Below are positions 51,019-59,063 of a stretch of DNA of 64,000 bases, piece by piece (position 1 is the stretch's first letter; every line of letters starts with the position of its first letter). This DNA comes from Pontiella sulfatireligans. Its GTDB lineage: Bacteria > Verrucomicrobiota > Kiritimatiellia > Kiritimatiellales > Pontiellaceae. The DNA is taken from contig NZ_CAAHFH010000002.1 of assembly GCF_900890705.1 (NCBI RefSeq), positions 992,001 through 1,056,000 on the forward strand. Direction: 5' to 3'. The translations under genes were made by a program, and so were the position numbers. Under the pieces are notes generated by a model. The model had not been told where the DNA came from and made no database searches. It saw only the letters and a program-made list of their open reading frames with translations.

Positions 51019-53580
51019 TTATTCAGCGGCGTCAGCCGCGTCTTCTTTTTTGGGTTTGGGCTTGCGGGGTGCGGGCAGGCCATACTGGTCCATCAGCTCC
51101 GTGTAGTTCGGGATCTGTTCGTAGTAGCGCGCGGCCATTTTCTTGAGCGCCGCAAGCTGGCGGTCGGAGAGCGCGCCCTTGCCCTTGAACTGCAAGGAAA
51201 TCGAATCGAAGAAGGTCTTGTCGTTGAACTCGCGCTTGCCGCGCATGGTCGGCTCGGCCCACTCAGTAATGTTTTCCATCAGCGCAATCACCGGCGCGGT
51301 GGTCGGGTCGGCTTCGACTTCCGGCTTTTCGTCCAGCTTCAGCTCGGCGCGGATGGCGTCGAAGTTTTCCAGCTGGTCGGAATACTTGGTCAGCAGCGTA
51401 TCGAGATAGCCCACTTGGCGGTCGCTCAGGCGCTTGCCCATCGTGATCTGATCGCCCAGCGACGACACAAACTTTTTGTCGTCGTAGGTGCGCTTGCCGG
51501 ACTTGCGGGGCTCTTCGAACGTAACATTGGCCAGCAGCTCCAGCTTGCGAGGTGTATCACCGCGCACGGCTTCCGGTTCGACCAGCTCCAATTCGGTGGC
51601 CAGCCCGCCGGGAACCTGCTTGATGTAGCGGCAGCACATTTTATGCAGCATTTCACCCTGGCGCTTGGAGAGCAGTTCGCCCTCATTCACCTTTTCCTTG
51701 AGATCCTCAAAGGTTTTGTTGTCGTCGTAGGTTCGCCGGCCGGACTTCACGGCAGGCGCCCACTCCGAAACATTCTCCAAGGCATCAAAACATTTGGCCA
51801 CAAAGGCTGGTTCAGCGGTTTCCTTCGCGTGCTCAATCCATTCGAGCAGCGAGGGGTAGAACTCCTGCATCATATCCGTCCACTCGATCTTGCCCCCTTC
51901 GACGTCGTCGAGCTTGGTTTCCATGTCGGCGGTAAAGCGCGCCTCGAAGAGGTCAACCTTGTTGTCGGTCTTCAGCTTGGCCTCGGTGCGCAGCACCAGC
52001 GTGATGAGCTCCTGACCGAGATCGGTTGGAACGAGCGAACGCTTTTCCTTAACCACATATTCGCGTTCGTCGAGCTTGGACATGATCGCCGCATAGGTGG
52101 ACGGACGCCCCACCCCGTTTTCTTCCAAGGCGCGGATGAGCGACGCCTCGGTGTAGCGGGCCACCGGCTTGGTTTCCTTCTGTTCGGTGAGCCAATCGAG
52201 CACATCAAGGTTTTCGCCCTGCGCCAACGGCGGCAGCTTGTCCGTTTCGGATTCGTCGCCGTCGCCGTTCTTCGGTTTGTCGGCGGCGGCTTCGATGCCG
52301 CTGGCCTTCATGTAGCCGGGAAAGAGAATATCCGACGCCGTGGCACGGAACAGGTAGGTGTTTTCAGAACCGGCTTCGATCTCCACCGTACGGCGGCCGA
52401 TGCGGGCCGGAACCATTTGGCTGGCGACAAAGCGCTCCCAGATCAGGCGGTAGAGCTTTTGCTCCGCGGGGTCGAGCTTAACGCCTTCGCGACCGGGCTC
52501 CACCGAAGGGTCGGTCGGACGGATGGCTTCGTGGGCTTCCTGTGCCGCGCCCTTGCTCTTATAGAAGTTGGGCTTTTCAGGCAGATATTCCGCCCCGTAG
52601 CTTTCGCGGATGAACGTGCGGCATTCCTCCTGCGCGCTCTTGGCAATGTTGAACGAGTCGGTACGCATGTAGGTGATGAGTCCGCTTTCATACAACTTCT
52701 GCGCAAGGCCCATCGTGCGGGCCGGCGCAAAGCCGAGCGAGCCGGAGGCCGACTGCTGCAGCGTACTGGTGATAAACGGCGCACGCGCGCGACGGGTGAC
52801 TTCCTTGGTGATCACGTCGCTGACCTTGAGCGGGCTGTTGTTCAGCTCGTTCTGGATGCCTTCGAGCTGCTCCATCGTCTTGACCGCGCCGGGCAGGAGC
52901 TTGCGGTCCTTGATGCCGATCGGGCTGCCGTTGATGCGCGCCAGCTTAACCAAGAACGGATCAAGCGGAGCTTCCTGTTTGCGGACTTCCGCGCCGACGG
53001 TGAAATAGGTTTCCGGCTCAAAATCGGTGATTTCTTTTTCGCGTTCAACCACAAGGCGAAGCGCAACTGTCTGCACACGGCCCACGCTGTTGGCGCCGCG
53101 GATCTGCTTGCGCACCACCGGACTGCCCTGAAAACCAACGAGACGGTCGAGGATGCGGCGCGCCTGCTGCGCGTTCACCCGGTCCATGTCGATTTTTTCC
53201 GGCTGTTCGAAGGCGGCCAGAATGGCGGACTTGGTGATTTCGTTATAGGTGACGCGGAAGAAGTTTTCGTCGGCCACCTCTTTCTTGAGCGCTTCATAAA
53301 GGTGCCAGGCAATGGCCTCCCCTTCGCGGTCGGGGTCGGGCGCAAGGTAGACGTTTTCGCACTTCTTTGCTTCGGCCTTGAGCTCCTTCAGGATTTTCTT
53401 GCCGCGCGTCGTGGCGGTGTATTCCGGCTCAAAGTTTTTTTCAACATCCACGCCCAGCTTTTTTGGAGGCAGGTCGCGCACGTGGCCCACCGACGCCATT
53501 ACGATATAGTCCTTGCCCAAAAACTGGTTAATCTTCTTCGCCTTAGCCGGCGACTCCACAATCACTAAATTTTTGCTCAT
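51019..53580 (-). CDS. topA: DNA topoisomerase I with unusual repeated C-terminus
   Basis: Type IA topoisomerase relaxing negative supercoils. The TOPRIM domain has Glu9 (IVESPAKAKKI) and DPDREGE (82-88); the nucleophile is Tyr304 in GLITYMRTDSF. Core motifs VGRVQTVALRLV and ENGVGRPSTYA are present. The 853-residue protein lacks the C-terminal Cys4 zinc ribbons of E. coli TopA. Instead residues about 610-845 hold three related units, each with GKRTYDDK-like then LSDRQ-like text: SGRRTYDD/LSKRQ, SGKRTYDD/LSDRQ, RGKREFND/LSDRQ. It ends in a basic-acidic tail. The stop codon is inside a hairpin-repeat word. Confidence 0.95.
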   Translation of the reverse strand: MSKNLVIVESPAKAKKINQFLGKDYIVMASVGHVRDLPPKKLGVDVEKNFEPEYTATTRGKKILKELKAEAKKCENVYLAPDPDREGEAIAWHLYEALKKEVADENFFRVTYNEITKSAILAAFEQPEKIDMDRVNAQQARRILDRLVGFQGSPVVRKQIRGANSVGRVQTVALRLVVEREKEITDFEPETYFTVGAEVRKQEAPLDPFLVKLARINGSPIGIKDRKLLPGAVKTMEQLEGIQNELNNSPLKVSDVITKEVTRRARAPFITSTLQQSASGSLGFAPARTMGLAQKLYESGLITYMRTDSFNIAKSAQEECRTFIRESYGAEYLPEKPNFYKSKGAAQEAHEAIRPTDPSVEPGREGVKLDPAEQKLYRLIWERFVASQMVPARIGRRTVEIEAGSENTYLFRATASDILFPGYMKASGIEAAADKPKNGDGDESETDKLPPLAQGENLDVLDWLTEQKETKPVARYTEASLIRALEENGVGRPSTYAAIMSKLDEREYVVKEKRSLVPTDLGQELITLVLRTEAKLKTDNKVDLFEARFTADMETKLDDVEGGKIEWTDMMQEFYPSLLEWIEHAKETAEPAFVAKCFDALENVSEWAPAVKSGRRTYDDNKTFEDLKEKVNEGELLSKRQGEMLHKMCCRYIKQVPGGLATELELVEPEAVRGDTPRKLELLANVTFEEPRKSGKRTYDDKKFVSSLGDQITMGKRLSDRQVGYLDTLLTKYSDQLENFDAIRAELKLDEKPEVEADPTTAPVIALMENITEWAEPTMRGKREFNDKTFFDSISLQFKGKGALSDRQLAALKKMAARYYEQIPNYTELMDQYGLPAPRKPKPKKEDAADAAE

Positions 53581-53600
53581 AGCTCTTCCTTATCGATTTC

Positions 53601-54055
53601 AAACACAAAGGCACCAAGGACTCGAAGGTCAGACGACGAATCGCTTTATGCCGTTCTTAATTAAAGGGACGTTATAGTTAATCAAATAGCCCAGCCGTTT
53701 CTTGCTCAGCTTTAAATAGGTTAAAATCTGCGATTGGAACAACGGATTCATTTCCACGACCGCCTTGTTTTCAACAATCACTTCATCTTCCACCAGCATA
53801 TCGATTCGCAGCTTGTTCCGAGTGAGCACCTGGCCATCAAACTCAATGGAAACATAAACCTGTTCATCCACCTTCAGGCCTTTCCGTCTCAGGTCATAAA
53901 TCATGCATTCTTCATAAACTGATTCCAGCAATCCCGGACCGAGTTCCTTGTGGACACGATAAGCTGAATCGACGATTTCCCGTCCGATTCGTTCTAGCTC
54001 ATCTGATAGAGGTACATGGTTCATTAGTCTTAGAGTCCTTCGTGCCTTCGTGTTT
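53601..54055. repeat. AAACACAAAGGCACCAAGGACT inverted-repeat pair enclosing a gene
   Basis: Arm 53601-53622 and the reverse complement of arm 54034-54055 agree at 20 of 22 bases. The enclosed GxxExxY gene starts nine bases from one arm and ends six bases from the other. The outer arm also holds the dprA stop TAA (54054-54056). Confidence 0.9.
53629..54024 (-). CDS. GxxExxY protein (PD-(D/E)xK-like fold)
   Basis: The 131-residue protein has the family-naming motif GLLESVY at residues 31-37 after YRVHKELGPG, and nuclease-like residues Asp75 (LRIDMLVED) and Glu85-x-Lys87 (VENKAVVE). The end (LGYLINYNVPLIKNGIKRFVV) is typical. The family is widespread and its role unknown; the PD-(D/E)xK core suggests DNA or RNA cleavage. 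Here it sits exactly in the loop of a dispersed inverted repeat, which suggests that gene and repeat travel together. Confidence 0.9.
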   Translation of the reverse strand: MNHVPLSDELERIGREIVDSAYRVHKELGPGLLESVYEECMIYDLRRKGLKVDEQVYVSIEFDGQVLTRNKLRIDMLVEDEVIVENKAVVEMNPLFQSQILTYLKLSKKRLGYLINYNVPLIKNGIKRFVV

Positions 54056-55178
54056 ATTTCATCTGTCGTAGATCATCCGCCAGTTCGACCATTCTGCCGG
54101 GCAGCGTTCGAATCACTCTTTTCATTTCCAATCCCAACAGGAGGCCGCTCAATTCATGGCTTTTCATGCCGGTTTCGCGGGCAAGGGAGTCGGCGTCCAT
54201 CGGCTCCTGCCAGAGGGCCTCTACAATCTTGGATTCCTGTTCGTTCAGCGGTACGTCCGGCCGAGCAGCGGTTTCGCTCTCCGGCGCATCCAGCTCCGAA
54301 GGAGGAATCAGAAATTCATACTCTTCTAAAATATCGTCGAGCCGCTCGACCAGCTTGGCGCCGTTTTTAATCAGCAAATGCGGCCCGCGCGCACCGGGGG
54401 TATCGATCCGCCCCGGCAGCGCAAAGACAGTGCGCCCCTGCTCCGTGGCCGCCTCCATCGTATGCATCGATCCACCTTTGACGGCCGACTCGATCAGCAG
54501 TACGCCCATGCTCAGGCCGCTGATAATGCGGTTGCGGTACGGGAACGTCATGCGGTCGGCTTGCCGGCCCATGCAATATTCGCTGATGACGGCGCCCTGC
54601 TTGGAAATCTTGTCGGCCAGCTCTGCATTTTCCGGCGGATAGAGGCAGTCGAGCGCGCCGCCCAAAACGGCAATCGTTCGCCCGTCGCTTTTGAGGGCGC
54701 CGTTGTGCGCCGCGGTGTCGGCGCCGCGGGCCAGCCCGCTCACCACCGTGAAACCCGTTTGCCCCAGTTGATAAGCCAAGCGGTCGGCGGCGTTCAAGCC
54801 ATAATGCGAAGTCGAGCGCGATCCCACAATGCCGATGGCCTTTACATCCGCGGGCAGAAGACGGCCTTTAATATATAAAGCGAGCGGCGGATCGTGAATG
54901 GCTTTGAGTGCCTCCGGATATTCGTCATCAACCGGCGTGATGATCCGCGCGCCTGCATCAGCAGCCTTGTCGATCTCTTCGAACGCATCGATGCTGTCGC
55001 GCTGCACCAGAATCTTGAGCGCCAGCTTTTCGCCGACGCCGCGCGCCTCCATCAGCGTTTCGCGGTCCGCCTCAAGAATCGCCTTGGGGGAACCGAGGCA
55101 GTCGATCAGGCGCCGGACGCTCACCGGCCCCAGCCCCTCGATCATGTTCAAGACAATATATGCTTTTCGCTGTTCCAT
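54054..55178 (-). CDS. dprA: DNA-processing protein DprA
   Basis: DprA loads RecA onto incoming single-stranded DNA during transformation. ATG 55178 (MEQRKAYIVLNMIEGLG) is used; the frame extends upstream, but that part only translates a repeat. The 374-residue protein has HhH-like N-terminal sequence, the Rossmann core AIGIVGSRSTSHYGLNAA, VVSGLARGADTAAHNGAL, PPENAELA, and GGSMHTMEAATEQGR, and a C-terminal winged helix (about 310-374). comF at 59064 is a second competence gene in the same block. Its stop codon overlaps a repeat arm. Confidence 0.95.
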   Translation of the reverse strand: MEQRKAYIVLNMIEGLGPVSVRRLIDCLGSPKAILEADRETLMEARGVGEKLALKILVQRDSIDAFEEIDKAADAGARIITPVDDEYPEALKAIHDPPLALYIKGRLLPADVKAIGIVGSRSTSHYGLNAADRLAYQLGQTGFTVVSGLARGADTAAHNGALKSDGRTIAVLGGALDCLYPPENAELADKISKQGAVISEYCMGRQADRMTFPYRNRIISGLSMGVLLIESAVKGGSMHTMEAATEQGRTVFALPGRIDTPGARGPHLLIKNGAKLVERLDDILEEYEFLIPPSELDAPESETAARPDVPLNEQESKIVEALWQEPMDADSLARETGMKSHELSGLLLGLEMKRVIRTLPGRMVELADDLRQMK

Positions 55179-55185
55179 TAAATTA

Positions 55186-55274
55186 ACCACTAAGACACGA
55201 AGAACACGAAGCGACACTAAGACCCAAACCGCACTGCTTAGTGGACCTTAGAGACCTTGGTGTCTTTGTGTTTA
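55186..55274. repeat. AAGACACGAAGAACACGAAG repeat between dprA and aroB
   Basis: Words ACTAAGACACGAAGAACAC on one side face GACCTTGGTGTCTTTGTGTT on the other. The aroB stop TAA (55272-55274) overlaps the end of the second arm (TAAACACAAAG on the minus strand). Confidence 0.85.
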
Positions 55275-56357
55275 TAATTCGTTCCACAGTTGTTCCATGA
55301 GTGCTTCCGGGATTTCGTTGCCGAGGCTGGATTTTCCGATTTCGGAGACGAGCACAAACTTGGGCATGCCTCCGACGGTTTTTTTGTCGACCGACAGCGC
55401 GACGCGCAGATCCGCCCAGTTGTAGCCGGGCGCTTTCACCGGAAGCCCCAAATCCTTGAACATTTTTTCAATGCGGTCGCACTCGGCCTGCGAAAGGCCG
55501 GTCAGCTCAGCCGAAGCGCGGGCGGCAAAGATGGAGCCGACGGCGACGGCCTCGCCATGGACATATTCGCCGTAGCCAGCCACCTTTTCGAGCGCGTGCC
55601 CGGCGGTATGGCCAAAATTAAGAATGGCGCGCAGGCCGCCTTCGCGCTCGTCCTGCGCAACGACGTCGGCCTTGATTTCGCAGCTGCGCCCGACCATCTT
55701 GGCGAGCAGTTCGGCGTTGTTGACGTCCGCGAGGCCATCCATGTTTTCTTCGAGGGTCTGGAAAAACGGCGCGTCGTAGATGATGCCGTATTTGACGACT
55801 TCGGCCAGCCCAGCGGCATATTCGCGGGCGGGCAGCGTCTTAAGGGTGTCGAGGTCGGCCAGCACCAGCTCGGGCTGATAGAACGCGCCGACAAGGTTTT
55901 TGCCCTCGGGAATATTGATGCCGGTCTTTCCGCCGACGGAACTGTCGACCATCGCGAGCAGCGAGGTCGGCACCTGCACGAAGGGAATGCCCCTTAAGTA
56001 GGTGGAGGCCACAAAACCGGACAGATCGCCGATCACGCCGCCGCCGAGGGCCACCACAAACGATTTGCGGTCGAGGCCGGCCTTGATGCACTCGCTGTAG
56101 AGCGCAAACACCTGGTCGCCGCATTTGGTCTGCTCGCCGGGAGGCAGCGTGGCAAAACCCGCGGTAAAACCGGCGGTTTCCAACGATTCGAGCGCGGTTT
56201 GGGCATAGTGCCCGCCCACGTTTTCGTCGGTGACGACTAAACATTTCCCCTTCAAACCGGCTTCCGCGCAAAGGGCGCCAAGCCGATCCAAAACACCCGC
56301 TCCAATGTGAATTTGGTAGGAGCGATCGCCTAGATTAACTGGTACGTCGTATAACAT
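55272..56357 (-). CDS. aroB: 3-dehydroquinate synthase
   Basis: AroB cyclises DAHP to 3-dehydroquinate, the second shikimate step, using NAD and a divalent metal. I start at ATG 56357 (MLYDVPVNLG), giving 361 residues. Motifs: VVALGGGVIGDLSGFVASTY, the substrate loop VDSSVGGKTGIN, AEVVKYGII, and the metal ligands in LNFGHTAGHALE with the later HGEAVAVG. Confidence 0.96.
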   Translation of the reverse strand: MLYDVPVNLGDRSYQIHIGAGVLDRLGALCAEAGLKGKCLVVTDENVGGHYAQTALESLETAGFTAGFATLPPGEQTKCGDQVFALYSECIKAGLDRKSFVVALGGGVIGDLSGFVASTYLRGIPFVQVPTSLLAMVDSSVGGKTGINIPEGKNLVGAFYQPELVLADLDTLKTLPAREYAAGLAEVVKYGIIYDAPFFQTLEENMDGLADVNNAELLAKMVGRSCEIKADVVAQDEREGGLRAILNFGHTAGHALEKVAGYGEYVHGEAVAVGSIFAARASAELTGLSQAECDRIEKMFKDLGLPVKAPGYNWADLRVALSVDKKTVGGMPKFVLVSEIGKSSLGNEIPEALMEQLWNEL

Positions 56358-56495
56358 AGCTCGGAGTGTGTAGGGGCTCAAAGGGGGGCAAGTCAATCAA
56401 ATTTCGAATGTCGAATATCGAACAGGGAATACCGAAGGACCTCCCAAAGGGCCATATTACCTATCATGCACCATGCATTTTTTCTGTTTTCGGAG

Positions 56496-56523
56496 TTGAT
56501 CCAAAATCAGGGGCATGTATATT
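56496..56523 (+). promoter_or_regulatory. Candidate sigma-70 promoter of the 54-residue protein
   Basis: TTGATC and TATATT are 16 bases apart, about 55 bases upstream of the small gene. Confidence 0.5.
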
Positions 56524-56576
56524 GGACGCAATTGGTACTAATTTAAGTGTATTCAAACCGAACAAGGAGAAACATC

Positions 56577-56741
56577 ATGAACGTTGACCAACATCTGAAA
56601 GTTGCAAATTGGCACATCGAACAGGCTCGTCTTCACGCTACCGTTGAAGAAGGCCACAAATGCGGATGCCCGCTGAACGATGATTATGCAAAAATCATCG
56701 AGCAGGTTGAAGCCGGCAACATTGTCGACGAAGGCCATTAG
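56577..56741 (+). CDS. Small soluble protein with a CGC motif, hypothetical
   Basis: The 54-residue protein starts at ATG 56577 after AAGGAGAAAC. It is predicted helical and rich in His and acidic residues, with Cys29-Gly-Cys31 in GHKCGCPLNDDY between two helices. I do not know a family. It has a full set of expression signals of its own: a promoter-like pair upstream, a good ribosome-binding site and a strong terminator directly after, so it is very likely a real single-gene unit. The Cys pair and His residues could bind a metal, but this is a guess. Confidence 0.75.
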   Translation: MNVDQHLKVANWHIEQARLHATVEEGHKCGCPLNDDYAKIIEQVEAGNIVDEGH

Positions 56742-56764
56742 ACCGATTTCTTAAATCGATCTGC

Positions 56765-56795
56765 AAGAACCGCCCTTTCCGGCGGTTCTTTTTTT
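56765..56795 (+). terminator. Terminator after the 54-residue protein
   Basis: AAGAACCGCC and GGCGGTTCTT pair around a six-base loop and are followed by a run of seven T. Confidence 0.93.
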
Positions 56796-56809
56796 GTGCA
56801 CAAAGGTTC

Positions 56810-56863
56810 GTAGTCCCGCCTTTAGGCGGCTCTTCCGCAGAGGCCGCCTGAAGGCGGGACTAC
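56810..56863. repeat. GTAGTCCCGCCTTTAGGCGGC inverted repeat at the folC stop
   Basis: Arms 56810-56830 and 56843-56863 differ at one position. The folC stop TAG (56860-56862) is part of the second arm, the same arrangement as at cusA. Confidence 0.95.
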
Positions 56864-58116
56864 ATACTTTTCCTTTCAAGCTCCTGCTTGAGATAAAGCG
56901 AGCCGGTGATGACGACGAGGCGGTTTGGTTCGGCAGTCGCCCAGTCGCGAGAGGATTTCCAAGCGCCGGAAACATCTGACGGTACCGCCTCGATGCCGGC
57001 GACGCCGCACTGGATTGCAACATGCTCCGCCGTGGTGCCGCGCGGAACATCGATCGGGATCGTCCAGGCTTTTGCTGCGAGCGGCTTGATGGCGCGTAAA
57101 AACTCGACGGCTTCCTTGTCTTCGAGAAAACCGAGAATGAAGCCGACCTGATGCTTGGGATAAAGCTCCCTCAAAGTTTTGGCCAGCGCCCGGCCCGCAG
57201 ATGGGTTATGGGCACCGTCGAGAATGATGAGTGGATCGGTTTGCAGCGTCTGGAAGCGCGCGCCCCACGCCACCGATTCCAGCCCCTTCTTAAACGCGGG
57301 CTCAAAGTCGAGCATGTCGGCCAGCACTTCGAGCGCGGCGACGGCGACGGCGCAGTTTTCGCGCTGGCATTCGCCAAGCAACGGCAGGTTGACCGCCGGA
57401 AGGTTGCGGGAGTGCGTTTCGATCTTAAGCTTTTGCGGATCGCCGATCTTCACCACCGAAACCGCCTCCGTACTTCCTATGATTCGAACTCCAGGCTTCC
57501 GAAGTTCGGCAAGCACGGCCTCGGACTGCGGAGAAGAAACAGCTGGACGGCCGAGCTTGATGATCCCGGCCTTTTCGGCGGCGATGGCCTCGATGGTATC
57601 GCCGAGAAAGTTGGTGTGGTCGATGTCGATGTGCGTAATGACGGACACGAGCGGAATCACCACGTTGGTGGCATCCCAGCGCCCGCCCATGCCGGTTTCG
57701 ATGATCGCGATGTCCACCGCCTCATCCGCAAAATATTGGTAGGCGATGGCGGTGGAGACTTCGAAAAAGGTGGCGCCCCGCACCCCCGTTGCCTGCTCCA
57801 TCTCATCCGCCTTTTCCTCCATCAGCGTGATGCAGCCGTTAAGTTTTTCTTCTGGAATCGGCTCTCCATTGATGCGGAAGCGTTCGGAAAAATCGATCAG
57901 ATGCGGCGAGGTGTAAAGGCCGGTTTTGAAGCCGGAGGCGCGCAGCACGGATTCGAGCATGGCGCAGACGGAGCCTTTGCCGTTGGTGCCGGCCACGTGG
58001 ATTACGGCCAGCTTCTGGTGCGGATTGCCCTGCGCTTCGAGCAACGCCGTAATTACATCGAGGCCGGGCTTGACGCCCTGCGTGGTTCGCTGGAAAAGCT
58101 TTTCGACCGGGTTCAT
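56860..58116 (-). CDS. folC: Folylpolyglutamate synthase / dihydrofolate synthase
   Basis: FolC adds glutamate to dihydropteroate and folates. ATG 58116 (MNPVEKLFQRTTQG) is used, 418 residues. Motifs: the ATP loop VIHVAGTNGKGSVCAML, the folate/ATP segment IIETGMGGRWDATNV, THIDIDHTNFLGDT, and ILDGAHNP. The start is unusual: a hairpin repeat (58121-58189) ends four bases before the ATG and no ribosome-binding site is visible. accD lies upstream on the same strand, as in several bacteria. Confidence 0.95.
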   Translation of the reverse strand: MNPVEKLFQRTTQGVKPGLDVITALLEAQGNPHQKLAVIHVAGTNGKGSVCAMLESVLRASGFKTGLYTSPHLIDFSERFRINGEPIPEEKLNGCITLMEEKADEMEQATGVRGATFFEVSTAIAYQYFADEAVDIAIIETGMGGRWDATNVVIPLVSVITHIDIDHTNFLGDTIEAIAAEKAGIIKLGRPAVSSPQSEAVLAELRKPGVRIIGSTEAVSVVKIGDPQKLKIETHSRNLPAVNLPLLGECQRENCAVAVAALEVLADMLDFEPAFKKGLESVAWGARFQTLQTDPLIILDGAHNPSAGRALAKTLRELYPKHQVGFILGFLEDKEAVEFLRAIKPLAAKAWTIPIDVPRGTTAEHVAIQCGVAGIEAVPSDVSGAWKSSRDWATAEPNRLVVITGSLYLKQELERKSM

Positions 58117-58120
58117 TGAG

Positions 58121-58189
58121 GACAGGATGATTGAATGACAGGATGATTGCTCTACAGGGGAAATGATCCTGTCATTCAATCGTCTTGTC
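58121..58189. repeat. GAATGACAGGA inverted repeat between accD and folC
   Basis: Arms 58121-58148 and 58162-58189 match at 25 of 28 bases. The arm sequence is nearly the same as that at 2083-2110, 56 kb away. Confidence 0.93.
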
Positions 58190-58199
58190 ACAAAAAAGC

Positions 58200-59048
58200 T
58201 TAGTTATCGCAGAGGTAGTCGAACACGAGGATCATGCGGTCGCGCAGTTCTTTGCGCGGAACAACCATGTCGATAAGGCCGTGATCCTGCAGGAATTCCG
58301 ACCGCTGGAAGCCTTCGGGCAGATCCTGCTGGATGGTTTCTTTGATGACGCGCGGGCCGGCAAAGCCGATGAGCGCTTCGGGCTCGGCCACGATCAGATC
58401 GCCGAGGGTGGCGAAACTCGCCATGACGCCGGCCATGGTCGGGTGCGTGAGAATCGGAATGAAGGGCAGGCCGGCAGCCGCGTGGCGCGAAAGCGCCGCG
58501 CTGGTTTTGGCCATCTGCATCAGGCTAAGCAACCCTTCATACATACGCGCGCCGCCGGAGGCGCAGGAGAGCAGCACGGGACGGCCTTCTTTGGTGCAGC
58601 GCTCAATCAAATACGTAATGCGCTCGCCCACCACGCTGCCCATGCTGGCGCCGAGGAAAGAGAAGTCCATAACGCCCAGCCCAATCTCGCGTCCGCTGAG
58701 CGTGCAGCCACCGACGGTAACGGCATCGTCCCATCCAGATTTTTTCTGGTTGGCTTCAAGCTTGTCGATATAGGAAAGCTTGCCGGTGAAACCGAGCGTG
58801 TCGACCGATTTAATATTGCCGGCCCATTCCTGGAAGGAGCCTTTGTCGGAAAGCAGGTCGAGGCGCGCCTGCCGCGGAAGCGTGAAGTGGTGGTCGCACT
58901 TGGTGCAGACTTCTAAGTTGGCGGCAACCTCTTCTTTATAGACGATTTCGCCGCAGGAGGGGCACTTCATCCAAAGACCGTCGGGCACATCACGCTTTTT
59001 TACGGTAATGGTGGAATAGTTTTTCTTGTTGCTTCCAAATAGAGCCAT
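58200..59048 (-). CDS. accD: Acetyl-CoA carboxylase carboxyltransferase subunit beta
   Basis: AccD with AccA moves the carboxyl group from biotin to acetyl-CoA, starting fatty-acid synthesis. ATG 59048 follows GAGGA. The 282-residue protein has the N-terminal zinc ribbon CPSCGEIV and VCTKCDHHF, then the crotonase-like core with GREIGLGVMDFSFLGASMGS, LLSCASGGARMYEG and the oxyanion segment AEPEALIGFAGPRVI. Confidence 0.96.
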   Translation of the reverse strand: MALFGSNKKNYSTITVKKRDVPDGLWMKCPSCGEIVYKEEVAANLEVCTKCDHHFTLPRQARLDLLSDKGSFQEWAGNIKSVDTLGFTGKLSYIDKLEANQKKSGWDDAVTVGGCTLSGREIGLGVMDFSFLGASMGSVVGERITYLIERCTKEGRPVLLSCASGGARMYEGLLSLMQMAKTSAALSRHAAAGLPFIPILTHPTMAGVMASFATLGDLIVAEPEALIGFAGPRVIKETIQQDLPEGFQRSEFLQDHGLIDMVVPRKELRDRMILVFDYLCDN

Positions 59049-59063
59049 ATCCAAATCCTCTCG

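Noticed and set aside
50998..53568. Very long open frame on the strand opposite topA (and similar ones opposite leuA, fusA and scpA/scpB)
   Set aside because: These are codon-bias shadows of well-supported genes; their protein sequences have no recognisable motifs.
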